Below are positions 51,486 to 52,833 of a DNA stretch of 52,833 bases, piece after piece; the first letter of the stretch is position 1, and each line of letters starts with the position of its first letter. Source of the stretch: Gemmatales bacterium (GTDB taxonomy: Bacteria; Planctomycetota; Planctomycetia; Gemmatales; HRBIN36); assembly GCA_025055835.1 (NCBI GenBank), contig JANWWR010000132.1:1-52833 (forward strand). Reading direction: 5' to 3'. The notes under the pieces were generated by a model. That model saw nothing but the letters and a program-made list of their open reading frames with translations. It ran no database searches and was not told the DNA's origin. A program made the position numbers and the translations under genes.

Positions 51486-52232
51486 ATGAAGAAATCATTC
51501 GTCGGGCTTGCTTTGCTATTGGCAGTGCTGATCGGAGCGAACGGCTGCGGCGGCACGTCGGCTCCGGCGGCTGGTCTGGTCAAGCCGGTCGAGCAGGTCG
51601 GCGAGGAGCAGCCTGTCGAAGTCGGCGACACAACTACTGCTTCCGAATCGGCTGGCTCCTTTGGCTTTGCTTCCGATGGCGTCGGCAAACTTCTGGCAGA
51701 GCGCTTGACGCCTCCTCGACACGATCCCCCGCCGCCGGTGCCGTTTCGATCCAGCCCGGAGAGTCGCCCTTTAATTTCCCTGGATCAGGCGCCGGATCTG
51801 TCCTTGCCCTGGCCGCAAGTATCGCTCACCCCGCGCCTGCTGCCGTCGGAGTCCGTCCGCAAGGATGCAACTCGGCCCGTGCTCGATTTGCCTCCCATGT
51901 CCTCTGACCTGCATCGGCTTCCGCTCCCGACTACAATTTGGTTTCCTGTCACCGTGAAGGCTTATGCTCCGTCCCCTGATCCGTTGGCCTTGTCGCCGAG
52001 CAGTCCCGCCGCCCTCGAACGGGCCGATGTGACTGACGATCCGACGTCCGATCTGACCCGCGCCGTGCACTTCGGCCTTGCAGAGCCGCTGCGTCGTCAA
52101 GCGGCACCCCCAGCGGACATCGGCATCCCCGACCCGTTCGAGCTGCGTCGCCAGAGCCGACCGCTGCCAGTCCTGGATGAAACCACCGTGCCGACAACCA
52201 ACACGGATCGGCCCAAGGTTACGCTCCCATAA
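51486..52232 (+). CDS. Lipoprotein, Pro-rich, unknown
   Basis: A 248-residue lipoprotein. The signal LALLLAVLIGANGCGG has a lipobox ending at Cys21. The mature part is low in secondary structure and rich in Pro, Ser and Asp (SAPAAGLVKPVEQ, then PPRHDPPPPVPFRSSPESRP), so it may be a flexible envelope linker or anchor. I do not recognise a family. It is the last gene of the six-gene run, and its stop is followed three bases later by the shared terminator. Confidence 0.75.
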   Translation: MKKSFVGLALLLAVLIGANGCGGTSAPAAGLVKPVEQVGEEQPVEVGDTTTASESAGSFGFASDGVGKLLAERLTPPRHDPPPPVPFRSSPESRPLISLDQAPDLSLPWPQVSLTPRLLPSESVRKDATRPVLDLPPMSSDLHRLPLPTTIWFPVTVKAYAPSPDPLALSPSSPAALERADVTDDPTSDLTRAVHFGLAEPLRRQAAPPADIGIPDPFELRRQSRPLPVLDETTVPTTNTDRPKVTLP

Positions 52233-52234
52233 AA

Positions 52235-52262
52235 AAACGGGACGGCATCACCCGTCCCGTTT
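52235..52262. terminator. Bidirectional hairpin terminator closing the exported-protein operon
   Basis: AAACGGGACGG (52235-52245) and CCGTCCCGTTT (52252-52262) form a perfect 11-bp stem with a 6-base loop. On the minus strand the hairpin is followed by a run of T (complement of the A-run 52231-52237), a textbook intrinsic terminator for the DUF1326 gene. On the plus strand it lies three bases after the lipoprotein stop and has only three T, so it may work in both directions. Confidence 0.88.
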
Positions 52263-52298
52263 CCGAGTATCTTGTTTGACTGAATTTGACGAGGACGA

Positions 52299-52833
52299 TT
52301 AATCCTTCAGCGTGAAGCTGCCGACGTAGGCCCCGCGTCGCTGCGAGTCGCTCCAGGTCTTGCCGAAGCCCTTGCCGACGAAGGTGTGGTTCGTGACATA
52401 GGCGGACTTGGCATCCACGCCCCGAGCCAGCGGCGGATAGAAGTTGTCTTCATGGCCGCAGGCCTTGTCGGTCAGCGCCTTGAAGCAGCGGGTTTCGATC
52501 CTGGCAACGCCGGCGTCAACAGCCGAGCATCCGCCCTCCGGGCAGCCGCCGACGTGGATGTTGATCGGCATGCTTTCCACGGCCACGACGTTTTCCGTGA
52601 ACTTGCCTCCCAGCCGCTTCGCCGCCTGAATCAAAGCCTCCCGTTGCGACGTGTCGGCATTCTTGTCCACGAGCAACACGGCCTTGGCCGGACCACGCTG
52701 CGGAAGACCGAGCGTGTCGCTGGCCTCGATCACTGCCACGACGCTCAAGCCATCCAGCTTGACGTCACCGATCCGGCCCTTGTCAAATTTCCAGGCCAGA
52801 ACGGCATGATAGCCGGTGAGATTCATTTCCGCG
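52299..52833 (-). CDS. DUF1326 family protein, N-terminus cut by the window
   Basis: The visible 177 codons lack the usual N-terminal CxCxCPC-like region of the family; the frame stays open to the window edge, so the gene is cut. The visible part has TGYHAVLAWKFDKGRIGDVK, LDGLSVVAVIEA, ADTSQREALIQAAKRLGG and PINIHVGGCPEGGCSAVDAG. An internal Met at 52824-52826 is unlikely to be the true start. Family members are of unknown function and may bind metal through Cys. The transcript ends at the hairpin 52235-52262. Confidence 0.82.
   Translation of the reverse strand, partial: AEMNLTGYHAVLAWKFDKGRIGDVKLDGLSVVAVIEASDTLGLPQRGPAKAVLLVDKNADTSQREALIQAAKRLGGKFTENVVAVESMPINIHVGGCPEGGCSAVDAGVARIETRCFKALTDKACGHEDNFYPPLARGVDAKSAYVTNHTFVGKGFGKTWSDSQRRGAYVGSFTLKD

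Overview
The window looks like a chromosomal segment of a planctomycete, most likely in or near the Gemmataceae. This rests on gene content rather than a database match: a DUF1559 pseudopilin-like protein, a DUF1080 protein, two exported PQQ-type beta-propellers, an Asp-rich FG-GAP/VCBS protein, an ECF sigma factor overlapping a Ser/Thr kinase with TPRs, a receiver/ATPase hybrid, and many exported proteins of unknown function. The DNA is GC-rich, so most long antisense reading frames are shadows. I see no insertion sequence, prophage, CRISPR array, rRNA or tRNA.

Region 1 (1-9.5 kb) holds glutamine synthetase (glnA) with a clear intrinsic terminator, a STAS protein, a Tat-type amidase, a PduO-type cobalamin adenosyltransferase, a DUF1559 protein, an exported alpha/beta hydrolase, small unknown genes including a mini-lipoprotein, ClpX and a SHOCT-like membrane protein. 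Region 2 (9.9-17.3 kb) holds a Cys-rich exported protein, an operon of receiver/ATPase hybrid plus a carotenoid oxygenase with a Tat-like signal, a family 2 glycosyltransferase, a PQQ propeller and a DUF1080 protein.

Region 3 (17.9-23.8 kb, minus strand) is a compact run: a phosphoesterase, a LOR/SDH (TIGR00300-like) protein, an arginine-dihydrolase-like amidinohydrolase overlapping it by 4 nt, RecJ and LarC. The LOR/SDH and amidinohydrolase pair resembles the cyanobacterial fusion enzyme AgrE split into two genes, suggesting arginine to ornithine to proline catabolism that releases ammonia, which glnA could reassimilate. Region 4 (24-42 kb) carries an FHA-GAF histidine kinase, a PH-domain membrane protein, a UbiA prenyltransferase with a TIM-barrel isomerase/epimerase, HisC, a PBP4-type D,D-carboxypeptidase, an exported transglutaminase, the ECF sigma/kinase pair, a polytopic membrane protein and FabF.

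Region 5 (42.6-52.2 kb) is one long plus-strand run of six genes, all with export signals: a 1280-residue TPR protein, an FG-GAP protein, a PQQ propeller, a Cys-free thioredoxin-fold-like protein, a YdjY-like protein and a lipoprotein. It closes on a strong hairpin terminator shared with a convergent DUF1326 gene cut by the window end. This run is my best candidate for an undescribed exported system.

Several intergenic gaps carry short repeats. Those at 17.4 kb and 24.4 kb share a hairpin with a TGAC loop and a CTCGCCG tail, with compensating changes in the stem. The repeats at 14.1 kb and 30.9 kb are different sequences that may be related in structure.
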